This document shows, piece after piece, positions 47,644 through 57,300 of a DNA stretch of 64,000 bases. The translations under genes were made by a program, and so were the position numbers. Below the pieces are notes generated by a model. That model saw only the letters and a list, made by a program, of their open reading frames with translations. It did no database searches and was not told the origin of the DNA. Origin of the DNA: Arbacia lixula (lineage: Eukaryota; Echinodermata; Echinoidea; Arbacioida; Arbaciidae); NCBI GenBank assembly GCA_963669155.1, contig OZ022590.1:2249399-2313398 (forward strand), given 5' to 3'. Each line of letters begins with the position of its first letter. Position 1 is the first letter of the stretch.

Positions 47644-48633
47644 TTATTGTATGGTTGAATCATCAGCAAATATCCTGTTCGCAGGCTTTCTGAAGAGCTT
47701 CCGCAACGCGGACCGAAACGGGGGGATCTGAGTGGCGTACACTACAGGATTGACAGCACCGTTCAGAGTCGCAGCAACGATAGCAATAATCAACATTGCA
47801 TACTCCTGTTGGCTACTGTGAATGGGATACGTCGCCGCCAGAAGAGCCCAGCGTAGGAGGACGGTCAGCCAGCACAAGACGAAAAAGAAAACGATGACGA
47901 TGACTCCTCTAGTTGCTTTCATACTCGTACTCGCTGCCTTGGCCTCGGCCTTCTGCTCTTGACTCGCATTCTGCACACAATCTCTTTGCACGTTTTTGGT
48001 CGTGTTCGAAAGCCTCCTCACCCGCAAGAGAAGATGCACATTAAGAGCAACCAGGAGGAAAAAGCACATCCATCCAGATACAAGATATAAGATGATAACT
48101 GCGTAACTAGGAATGAGCAAACACAGAGACAGCGTGGCGCCGAAAGCAACGGGCAAGTTCAAGAATCCTGACAGGAAGCTGCACAGCCAGATTGCGCAGA
48201 CAGCTAGAGCAACCTTCCTGGTTGTGAGTGAGTTCCGGTGGAGGACAGGAAAGACAACGGAGCAGTACCTCTCTAAAGTCACTGTGATGATATGAAGCAG
48301 GGATGACATGGCCGTCACGTGGCCAGGATATAAGAACACGAACTGCGCAACGACGTTACACGTGAAAGGATTTTGTACAAAGGCGGCTACCGTCAAGGGA
48401 GCGAACGCCAGAAGTGGGTAGCTGATATCCGCAACGGACAGAGCTGCGACAAGGTAGTAGGAAGGCCGATGGAGCTTCTTGTCACGATAGACGCAGACTA
48501 GGACGAGCAGGTTGCCCACGACATTGGTCAGCCACAGAGGGACGGTGAACACCAGGAAGAGGGCCAGGTGCAGTGGGTTGGTTCCTTGGTAGATGACAGG
48601 CGCAGGTGGCGGTTCAGTAGTGTTTGGTTCCAT
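47644..48633 (-). CDS. Class A rhodopsin-like orphan GPCR 1 (single exon)
   Basis: 329 residues from the ATG at 48633, which has a good context (G at -3 and G at +4). Upstream in-frame sequence lacks ATG, and a short N-terminus with one glycosylation sequon (NTT) matches the paralogue at 60063. Seven hydrophobic segments lie at about 25-49, 59-83, 96-120, 140-160, 176-204, 242-266 and 278-300. Landmarks: N41 in TM1, SVAD with D69 in TM2, C92 and C171 as the likely TM3-ECL2 disulfide, ERY at 121-123, W149, CWLT at 254-257 (the usual Pro of CWxP is Thr), NPVVY at 295-299, and an amphipathic helix 8. It resembles the rapidly expanded single-exon receptors of sea urchins; the ligand is unknown. 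It shares QGTN-LHL and LHRPxYxL with the other two receptors here. The minus-strand AATAAA overlaps the stop codon. Confidence 0.9.
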   Translation of the reverse strand: MEPNTTEPPPAPVIYQGTNPLHLALFLVFTVPLWLTNVVGNLLVLVCVYRDKKLHRPSYYLVAALSVADISYPLLAFAPLTVAAFVQNPFTCNVVAQFVFLYPGHVTAMSSLLHIITVTLERYCSVVFPVLHRNSLTTRKVALAVCAIWLCSFLSGFLNLPVAFGATLSLCLLIPSYAVIILYLVSGWMCFFLLVALNVHLLLRVRRLSNTTKNVQRDCVQNASQEQKAEAKAASTSMKATRGVIVIVFFFVLCWLTVLLRWALLAATYPIHSSQQEYAMLIIAIVAATLNGAVNPVVYATQIPPFRSALRKLFRKPANRIFADDSTIQ

Positions 48634-48762
48634 CTCGGTTCCAAATTGTAGCTGCTGCTGCTGCCGATGTAGCAGAAACACCCGATGTCGTTCTTGAGGA
48701 ACAAATGGATTCGTCTGCGATATATTGCTCACGTATTTGTTATTAATACAACTTGAAATCCG

Positions 48763-48770
48763 CCTTTATA
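48763..48770 (-). promoter_or_regulatory. Possible TATA box of GPCR 1
   Basis: TATAAAGG on the minus strand about 130 bases upstream of the GPCR 1 ATG. Position is plausible for a short 5' UTR; there is no transcript evidence and such a motif arises by chance in AT-rich DNA. Confidence 0.25.
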
Positions 48771-49281
48771 GATTCAATATCAGGCGTGACTGAGAGCGTT
48801 CGGATGGAATTATCGCGAACGTTGAGACGCAAAACATCGGAGCCCACCTGCCTTTCATAATGTTCCCAGAGAGCACCTCTTCTGTTCTTTTTGAGAATCA
48901 AATGATTGGAAATGGAAGATATAAGAGCGACTTCGTGGCAGAGAGAGCAGCCCTCTGTTTGCACCTTAAATTTGCGCTCTTCTTCTTCAAGCAATGTCAA
49001 GACTTCTTCCTTTGCCTATATGCCATATCGTCAAACGTTTCCACTGATTTCACCAAATTGACGTGAGCATTACATGCTGGAAGATGATCAATGTGCTGAC
49101 TGGCATAGTCGCTAGTACCCTTGGGAGTGTACTGGGGAACTAACTCCATAAACTCTCATCTTATTACAGCTACCAGTCTAAAATAGCGATTTCCACAATT
49201 GTCGGCAATAAATGACCCATAAACCGCTTCGATGTCGTTTAAAATTATTGTCTAAATTGTGAGTATTAGTCATCAAACTCT

Positions 49282-49345
49282 CTTAACACTTTGTACGGCA
49301 GATAAGCTGCTGTCAATTGGTTTGATGTTTACTGGTGCAGAGGTG
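49282..49345. mobile_element. MITE family B, truncated copy
   Basis: Matches the left end of the copy at 1719: taacactttgtacggcagat and aagctgctgt correspond to taacccttttcgtgccagat and aaactgctgt. Only about 65 bp are recognisable. A still shorter fragment of the other end is at about 18225-18275. Confidence 0.5.
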
Positions 49346-49769
49346 CAAGACTGTCACGTTAAGAGTTCGTGTTTTGTTTAAACAAAATGCAAGGATGTGA
49401 GAAGAGACACTAAACCATATCACACTTCCCCTGTCATCACTATCACTCTTGTCGCATCCTTTCTCCCCATTCCGTCCCCAAAATGTCCCCATCACGCATG
49501 CGCCCCCACGGCGTACTCTTAATGGATAGGACGGAAGAGATCCAATAATAATTCGCGCGGGATTCTGGGATTACAATATCAATAGACGGTTGCAAGTACG
49601 AATGGGAAACCTCCTTCAGAGTAAAATATCAAGTGTTGAGTCGCCCAGTAGTTAACTCTTCATCCTGCAAAGATGTTTCTGGTTATCATGATATAATATA
49701 ATTATTCTCTTGCCTGGATTCAAGGCTCTTGAGTATTTTTAAATAAAAACGGCAATGTAGCGTCTAGTA

Positions 49770-50245
49770 TTAAAGGGATAGTTCACCCTGAAATGATGTT
49801 TGTTTAAATAAAAGCAGACACATGAAAGAAACATATAAGGGAATGTTTGACAAAAAATCCGCCAAAGAATAAGAAAGTTATGATCTTTTAAAGTTTTGAT
49901 TTTATGACGTCACATATGTTGTGTACAAAATAATTCCATGAATTGTTGTTTTTGACAACGGAATGATTTTTTTCGTACAGTTTTAATGTGTAAAGACTTA
50001 TTTCTAATGACGTATCAAATGCAAAGGTAAAAGGATGCATATCTTTTTGAGAAAATGCACGTTTTCACCAAAATTGTACACAACATATAGGAGAGCACCT
50101 CGCACGTGACGTCACAAAATACAAATTTAAAAATTAAATAACTTTCGTTGCCTTTCACCAATTTCCATCAAACCTTCACTGATATGTTTCTTCATGTGTC
50201 TCCCTTACTGAAACAAAATGATTTCAGGGTGAACTATCCCTTTAA
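49770..50245. mobile_element. MITE family C, full copy
   Basis: TTAAAGGGATAGTTCACCCT and its inverse form the ends, with gaaatgatgtttgttt and its partial inverse inside. Contains tgacgtcacatatgttgtgtac on the left and the near-inverse plus CACGTGACGTCAC at 50103 on the right. TTAA at both ends could be a target duplication. Related copies are at 50620 and 58282. Lies upstream of GPCR 1 and downstream of GPCR 2. Confidence 0.8.
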
Positions 50246-50619
50246 TAAGACGAATCACGTTTTCATTCTCATATTTTCCCAGTCCATGCTAGGAGAATAA
50301 TTTATCGAGAATGATCTACTGCAGCCAGGTCCGCTTATTGAAGAGTTCATGTTGATAGGCATGATTGACAACCTTTTCAAAAGAACTTCAATGATTGTGC
50401 CTTTGATACACCATGTCGACGGTATAATATTTTGTCATAATTGAATAATAGCAATGATGGGGTGAGTTTGTCGAGCTGATCTGAATAGAGAGACAGAAAC
50501 ACGACATGTAGCGGGAGAGCAAGTGACAAACACTTTATTGAGATGCTGCTTTTGTGCTGAATGTTTTGAGGCAACTTATACCAGATGAATATACGAGGTA
50601 TGGGCACTTCTAAATCACC

Positions 50620-50886
50620 AAAAGAGATAGGTCACCCTGAAATTATGTTTGTTTCAATAAAAGTAGAAACACATTAGTAAAGGTTTGATGAAATCCGTCA
50701 AAGGATAAGAAAGTTATGATCTTTTGATTTTTGTATTTTGTCACGTCACGCGCGAGGTGCACATTTTTTCCCAAAAATGTGCTTTAAAAAATAATATTTT
50801 TTTTTTACCTGTGTAATTCATGTAATGATACTGCACACAACATATGAGACAGCACCTCGCACGTGACGTCACAAAATTGAAATTTG
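50620..50886. mobile_element. MITE family C, right-truncated copy
   Basis: aaagagataggtcaccctga, then ataagaaagttatgatcttt, and agcacctcgcacgtgacgtc match the full copy at 49770. The right TIR is missing. Confidence 0.75.
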
Positions 50887-51157
50887 AAAAGATGTATCTT
50901 GCTATACATCACAGTCGCTTACCTGTACCAGTAATGAACACATATTTTATAGATCAGCATTAAGGATTAAGATAGATAGAGGTTGTTTTGTTATTATATC
51001 ATTTTACATCTATATCAAAGACGAATATGAAATCAAAACCATGCACCTAAAGCATCCAGCACCAACCGTCGATATTCATCATGTTCATGATACAATCATT
51101 CTCAGTTAATCTTCGAATAGAATCAAGTCAATACTCCTTGGCATCGTTTCGATGAGC

Positions 51158-51205
51158 TAATACATGTAATATATATATATATATCAAGTCTCTATGTTGG
51201 AGTGG

Positions 51206-51277
<72 letters not shown>
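51158..51277. repeat. (TA)n and (GA)n microsatellite
   Basis: Two (TA)n blocks, the second joined directly to about 40 bp of (GA)n. Confidence 0.95.
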
Positions 51278-51279
<2 letters not shown>

Positions 51280-51936
51280 GAAGAATATATGAGGTTGCGA
51301 TGGCGCTGAATAAGTAGCGGAAAGCACAAACAAATTGAATGAAACGCCAGAGAAGAAAAATTAGTTGAATTTTCGGTCATAGAATTCTATGCACTCCCTC
51401 ACTATCAAAAATAAAATGCCGGTTATTTGTCAACTGTAATTTTCCTCTCACTCCGCCGCACATTAGTGGGCGAAACTTTCCTCTATCAAGGCACAAGACA
51501 AAAAGACCTCACAAGACAAGTAGAGCCTATTTTTAGATGTTATCTTTTTCTGCCAGGAAAGTTATTATAAGTGCATAAGTGGAGACATTTTAATCAAAGT
51601 GTTTGTACACATTATAACCGCATGTGGGAATTGCTACACTTGGTACGGAATTGGCCGTACCACTTTTCAGTCTTAAAAAGATATATTTTTTTGTCGGCAG
51701 AAATGAAATGTTAAAAAAATGGCTCTTGTGCCGACAGACTAGGTTCTATGGTGAAAATAAAATACGTTACGCCGACAAAATATGAAGAAAAACACAATTT
51801 AACTGACTTTACTCGCTCGCTTTGCTCGCTCACCAAAGGGTATCAAACCATGTGATACTTCTCCACCGAAACACAAAGGTCTCTTTTTAACTGGTTCACC
51901 TGCGACATTCGATGAAATGAGGGATATGATATCATT

Positions 51937-51994
51937 TATATATATATATATATATATATATAATACATGAACATTTCTTTAGCTTCTATACAAC

Positions 51995-52061
<67 letters not shown>
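51937..52061. repeat. (TA)n and (AC)n microsatellite
   Basis: (TA)n at 51937-51962, and about 62 bp of pure (AC)n from 51999. Confidence 0.95.
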
Positions 52062-52063
<2 letters not shown>

Positions 52064-52557
52064 AGTTTATCTGATAATGCACATGATGCAAGGTAGACCT
52101 ATGTGTAATTTTTTCGCGCTTCATTAATCGAATATTCTATAGAGGTGCACGCTCTGCTTCGCTCGCTCGCAAGATGAATTATCAAAGTACGAAAATGTGC
52201 AAAAAGAATGTACAAGCGTACCTATGGTGATTACGATAAATATTGGCCTCACTCTGGATGGACAAACTTTAATTATCGCACCCCTACAAAAATAAAGCTG
52301 GAGCGCGGGGAGGGGGTCAAAATACCTGTTTTAATCATCAAATGAGGGCACCTTGCTGGGTTTGACGCCCCTCACCCCCTCCAATCCTGGAATGGTATTT
52401 AGAGGATTTGTATCGTTTTAAACATGAAACAGAATTCAAGTTTAACAAACAGCGTTGTTTCAAATACAGGAATTATGAAGATATCAATATCCCTCCACCA
52501 TGAAATGGCCAGTGCCATTATGCACACGCGTTGACCTTCCGTTCGTCCGTCCATGCC

Positions 52558-52709
52558 GGGCCCCGTTGCATAAGCACTTACCATTGATGGTAACTTATGC
52601 TACCAATGGCGACTTCAATTGAAACCTTGAATTTTATTAGTAATTGAGCGATAATAGCACCATTGATGACAGAGTTGCCATTAATGGTGTTTTATGCAAC
52701 GGGGCCCAG
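52558..52709. mobile_element. MITE family A, copy 5
   Basis: Termini cgggccccgttgcataag and ttttatgcaacggggccc, with accattgatggtaac and its inverse inside. It lies a few hundred bases beyond the GPCR 2 tail array. Confidence 0.8.
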
Positions 52710-52924
52710 TTCACAGTTCAGTTTTTATTTGTAATGCCTTTAGTAGCCTGAACATCCCTCTGGGCTGCGTCACAAGGTGTTGGCATTATGCAGCTGACTT
52801 TCGCTGTGGATCTCCTAATCCTATACGATGGGACACGAAAACACACAACGCTGGCTCGTTTGCAAGGACTAATGTGGGACACGAACTCAGGGCCTTGCCT
52901 GTGAGAGACGAACTTTATCAACTT

Positions 52925-53480
52925 GAGTCGTGAACGTTCTGAAGCAAGTTTATTTAGGTCATCAGTTCACAACTAATGAATCCGATTGAACTCACGCGTG
53001 AACCCTCTGAAGAATCCCTTGAAAGCTGTGTGATGGTTAAAAGTGAACTTCTCTGCTTATAATTAATGAGTACGCATGAAACTCATTCGCGAACCTTCTG
53101 AAGAATCCTTCGAAAAATGTGTGAAGTTGAATAGAAAAACATCAGCTTATGATTAATTAATCTGCGTCAAATTCATTCGCAAACCTTCTGAAGAATCCTT
53201 CAAATGATATGTGAAGGTAAAACGAAATTCCTCAGCTTTTAAGTTATGAATCTGCATCAAACTCATTCGCGAACCTTCTGAAGAATCCTTCAAAAGATGT
53301 GTTCAGGTGAAAAGTAAATGTCTCAGCTTATAAGTAATAAATCTGCATCAAACTCATTCACGAATCTTGTGAAGAATCCTTCAAAAGATGTGTGAAGGTA
53401 AAAAGAAATTCCTCAGCTTAAAGTTAATGAGTCTGCATCAGTCCGATTCGTGAACCTTCTGAAGAGTCTTCTGAAAGCTG
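52925..53480 (-). repeat. Tandem array (90-91 bp period) that includes the GPCR 2 C-terminal tail
   Basis: The anchor motif ctgaagaatcc or a close variant begins at 53007, 53098, 53188, 53278, 53369 (as gtgaag) and 53459, spacing 91, 90, 90, 91 and 90; a weaker, shorter-spaced copy lies near 52939. The unit at 53413-53480 is coding sequence for the end of GPCR 2. In the next unit, in the same frame, minus-strand translation gives FFTRFVNEFDADLLLIS followed by TGA, aligning with the real tail LFRRFTNRTDADSLTLS and TGA. The following unit gives FANEFDADS with a stop in a shifted frame. Confidence 0.9.
52949..52954 (-). terminator. Candidate poly(A) signal of GPCR 2
   Basis: AATAAA read on the minus strand, about 460 bases after the GPCR 2 stop and close to the far end of the tail-repeat array. 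If used, the 3' UTR would contain the whole array. Confidence 0.35.
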
Positions 53481-54393
53481 TGCGAAGGTTGGGATTGCTC
53501 CTGGCATAGACGATGGGATTGATGGCACCATTCAGAGACAAGATGGGCACGAAGAGTAAGCGACACACGCCGAGTAACACGGGTTGGATCTCTACATGAT
53601 AATTAAGCGCCTCCAGTGCAAAGATCACCGTTATTGGCAGCCAGCAAAGGATGAAGTAGAACATGATGATGATAATCGACATATTGATAGCGTGGTTTCG
53701 CGCATTTTCTGGGTTGTTTAATACGCGGTCGGGACGCGGGGCAGTGCATCGGCCATGGTCTTCCACACGGACGCGCTTACGGATGAGAACCATGAGATGG
53801 ACGTTAAGAGTGGTAACACATGCCAGCCCTAAAACTCCTGAAATGGTCGACGCGACGCTCATTTCAAATGAGAGCGGTGCGCAGATTGGCCAAGATGGAT
53901 CACGTGGTCTGTTAGAAAAGGAAAGATACGTCATGTTGTAGAGGCTGCAGGATATCCAGATGGCTAGACTCGCCAGAGCGGTTCGTCTGGTGGTGACGAC
54001 CTTCCGGTGGGCTATCGGGTGAGCGACAGAGCAGTAGCGCTCCACGAAGAGCAGGATGAGGTGTCCGAAGGAGGAACCTGTCGTGATTGCTAAAGGGAGG
54101 GAGAAGAGAAATCGCGCCAGAGGAGTGCACGTCGAGGCCGTGTGGACCAGCGTTATGTAGCCGGCCGGGCCGGTCCCGACGACTGGCACGCTGACATCCG
54201 CCAGGGCGAGTGCCCCCACCAGATAGTACGACGGCCGGTGCAGCTTCCTTTCTCGACAGACGCAGACGAGCACTAAGACGTTCCCGACGATGCTCAACAG
54301 CCCCAGTGGGCAGACGAGAAGCACAAAGACCCATAAGCCGATTTTATTGACACCCTCACTATCCTTAGTCCAATAAAAAGTGAGGTTTTCCAT
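53413..54393 (-). CDS. Class A rhodopsin-like orphan GPCR 2 (single exon)
   Basis: 326 residues from the ATG at 54393 (A at -3, G at +4; MENLTFYW start with an NLT sequon). Seven hydrophobic segments are evident. Landmarks: N38 in TM1, D66 in TM2 (LALAD), C89 and C171, ERY at 118-120, W146, CWLP at 250-253, NPIVY at 292-296, and a basic helix 8 (LRTAFRRLFRRF) before a tail ending TDADSLTLS. ICL3 is about 35 residues. It is a paralogue of the receptors at 47644 and 60063 (shared LHRPSYYL, ERYCSV, LNGAINPIVYAR). Ligand and coupling are unknown. Odd feature: the sequence coding the last 25 or so residues and stop is the end unit of a degenerate tandem array with a 90-91 bp period that continues into the presumed 3' UTR. 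Confidence 0.9.
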   Translation of the reverse strand: MENLTFYWTKDSEGVNKIGLWVFVLLVCPLGLLSIVGNVLVLVCVCRERKLHRPSYYLVGALALADVSVPVVGTGPAGYITLVHTASTCTPLARFLFSLPLAITTGSSFGHLILLFVERYCSVAHPIAHRKVVTTRRTALASLAIWISCSLYNMTYLSFSNRPRDPSWPICAPLSFEMSVASTISGVLGLACVTTLNVHLMVLIRKRVRVEDHGRCTAPRPDRVLNNPENARNHAINMSIIIIMFYFILCWLPITVIFALEALNYHVEIQPVLLGVCRLLFVPILSLNGAINPIVYARSNPNLRTAFRRLFRRFTNRTDADSLTLS

Positions 54394-57300
54394 CTTCACT
54401 TCAGTGGAGCTTCGTTTGAATCCGCTGCACCCTAGTCTATCAAACGCTCCCAACCCAAACGTTTCTCGCTATTTGAATATCTAACTGTCACAGGTGATAT
54501 TGATCTTAAAATGAACTACCATCCCTCTGTCTTTGTTTATCTATGTATAGGCCTACATGAATACGGGTATTGTTGTGGCGAATCTGTCAGTATTCCGGTT
54601 TTTGTTAGATTTGAAATTTGAACAAAAAATCATCTCACTTCGTCTGTTTTTAAGGTCCAACCGAGATATTCACATCGGGCAGAAATAGGATGACTCTCGC
54701 TCATCTATAACTGTTTCTTGTGCTATTAGCTCGGAAGTCTGTCGAATGCTCTAGACCCGTTTTCTAACGGGAGAGAACTAACGTGCTTGATCCCAGCGGC
54801 ATCGGTACGACGGGATGGGGAGAGGCGCCTGTTCACCTCTAATGAAACGATAGTCATTGGCAAAATTACGACAGTTTTCTTGATAAAAACTCTAATTCGG
54901 CAAGTTCTCGCGACGTAAATTCCCTGGCTGGAAATGAATCATAATAGAGAACACTTCGTTCAACTGCGTTCAATTGCAGGGGGCGCAGTGTGTCGATCAA
55001 TTACCAGGGCAAACTCTGCTTATAACGCGTACATAAAGGGGATGCATTTGAGTGATGTGGCTACACTGACGATCATTTCTAGTACATATACGTCTTTCTT
55101 TACGGACAACCTTTGCTAGACAAAACAGACGTAATGGTTATACGACAAGGGAGAGCTCCATTACATTCAGTTTGCACGCACCGCACTATTAATTGAAAGT
55201 CATAGAAATGACCCTATACTAACAATCTGAGTGACATCTCGGTTGCTGTTCTGTGTATTCTAACTCTGATGAACTATCATGATGAACGTGGATGACACCA
55301 AAGAAATCTGCCTGATGAGTTGACACTAATTGCATAGAAAACATCGGACGAGATGGACATCACGTTGTGCCATTTTGTTAGTTGCCATGGTGCGAATTGA
55401 GGCATATGCGGCGTTTATAGACTTAAGAACAATGTCAGCAAACATCTCTCCCCATTAAGAAAGATATTCTAGAAACACCCACTATCAAACGCTGTATCTC
55501 ATTCTTAGACATCTCAAGTTGAGAAACAGAACGTGAACAAAACACCGTTACTCACTCATCTTCCTGTGTGATCAATATCGATAACCTGAATGGCATTGTT
55601 ATGACACGCCATGGAGGAAGATGTCATGCACACTTAATTAAACGTAACTTTAAACACCCACAGCTTTTTGATATTGAGGTTCAGAACAAATACCAATTAA
55701 AGATAATGTGATATGATATTGTTTGACTAAGGGCGGTTTATTGAAATAACGGAGTATGCCTTGCACATTTAAGTAAACGTTTTGTTTAACTCCCACAGCA
55801 ATGGATATCGTTCAGGAAAATACAGTTTTAACCCATAAGGTCATGTGATCACACGGCATCGTCTGGCGAGGGCATGTGTCGAAAACGTGGCAAAGGTAAC
55901 AATCAATCAATTGGAGAATCTGACGTTTCGTGTAAGGATTAATTCCTCTTTGTGCTGGCAGTGGCGTATGATGTCGAGGGGCCTTGTGTCAGTGGCATCT
56001 CTGAGCCGAGAGAGGAAAGTCAGTCTCTGTCGTCCTCTTGACCTTCGTCCCTGAACTGCACCAGTAAGAGAGACCTTCTGAAGAGCATTCTTTCGAAGTA
56101 TGTGGCCTGTGAATCTTATCTGTCTTGTGGCAATTGTTTGAAGTAACTTTCGGGATGACTTTGCTCTTCCTAGGACATCTTCATTTCTAACATGATCACC
56201 CCATTGTTAAACATGGACTATGTAGGACAAGCGCCGGTTCCATAGATTTTTTTTCCATCCAAAGTATATCGAATCCATCCCTTACCTTAGCTCATTTATT
56301 CCTGTTTACCAATATTATCAAGAAGCTACGATTAAATTCCAAACATGGGGAAATGCAAAGAAGAAGCTCAGACCGAGAGGGGGCGCGCTACAGAAATGAA
56401 TCAAGTGATAAATATATGCTAACACATACTACTCCAATTAATAAGTACAGCTCAGTTTACCATGAAGGACTGTACCTTACAGATTGCACGCTCCCAAAAT
56501 ATGCGTCATAATACAAACATGACTTGGTTGGATACCAAAGGAAAAAAAAGGCTTTTTACCCTTGCAGTACATCTGATTTTCAAAGGGCAGTATGTAGTCT
56601 GGCAGAGTCTCAGATTTTTTTTTTTTCAAAATACAAATGCACATTGCACTTAATAATATCTTCAAAATGATCTATATGATCTATACGATAATATAAAAAA
56701 GTGACAAGAAACCATAGTAGGTTATACGTACGGACGACAAGAGAAAAGTAAATTGGAAATATAGCAATCAATATTATTTCACCATATTCGCTTAATATTT
56801 AAAGAAATACACAACGTTATACTTAAATTGGAAATACATTTAAAAATATGATATATATGTTATATAAGCTATATGAAGGTAGATCACAGTCATGTAACCT
56901 CAATTCACAACATATTTTGGATTTAATTAATTTATTAAAATATAGCTGCTTATAATTGTGACATTCTTCGTCATTATTACCATGATTACTGTATATTTTA
57001 TTGTCATCTAATGATCAGTTTAAAAGTGTTTTTTTTTTTAGGGACAAATCCCCGCACTTGTGTGTATAATACAGTAAGGATCAAGCACCTCGACGATCAA
57101 GCAACGCAAATCCTCATTTTCGACTATTTCAAAACATCTCCAAACGCCGATTCGAGAATACAAACTTGCTTTGACGACCTGATCAATAATTATGTCACAT
57201 CAGTCATAATTCTGGAGGTCACACGTTCTGCAATAAATGATGACAGCTCGCTGTTTTTGTCGTTTCGGAAAAATGAAGACTGAGGCAAATCAAAATTAGA

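Noticed and set aside
48634..48732. N-terminal extension of GPCR 1 (33 codons)
   Set aside because: The longer frame has no ATG; it would begin at GTG. MEPNTTEP is the first Met and gives a paralogue-like N-terminus. Similarly, extensions of GPCR 2 (TTG) and GPCR 3 (GTG) were dropped.
53912..54334. 140-aa minus-strand frame in GPCR 2
   Set aside because: Alternative frame of the same strand; the 7TM frame explains the region.
57011..57283. 90-aa plus-strand frame
   Set aside because: No recognised motif, no Kozak or splice support; length is within chance in AT-rich DNA of this size.
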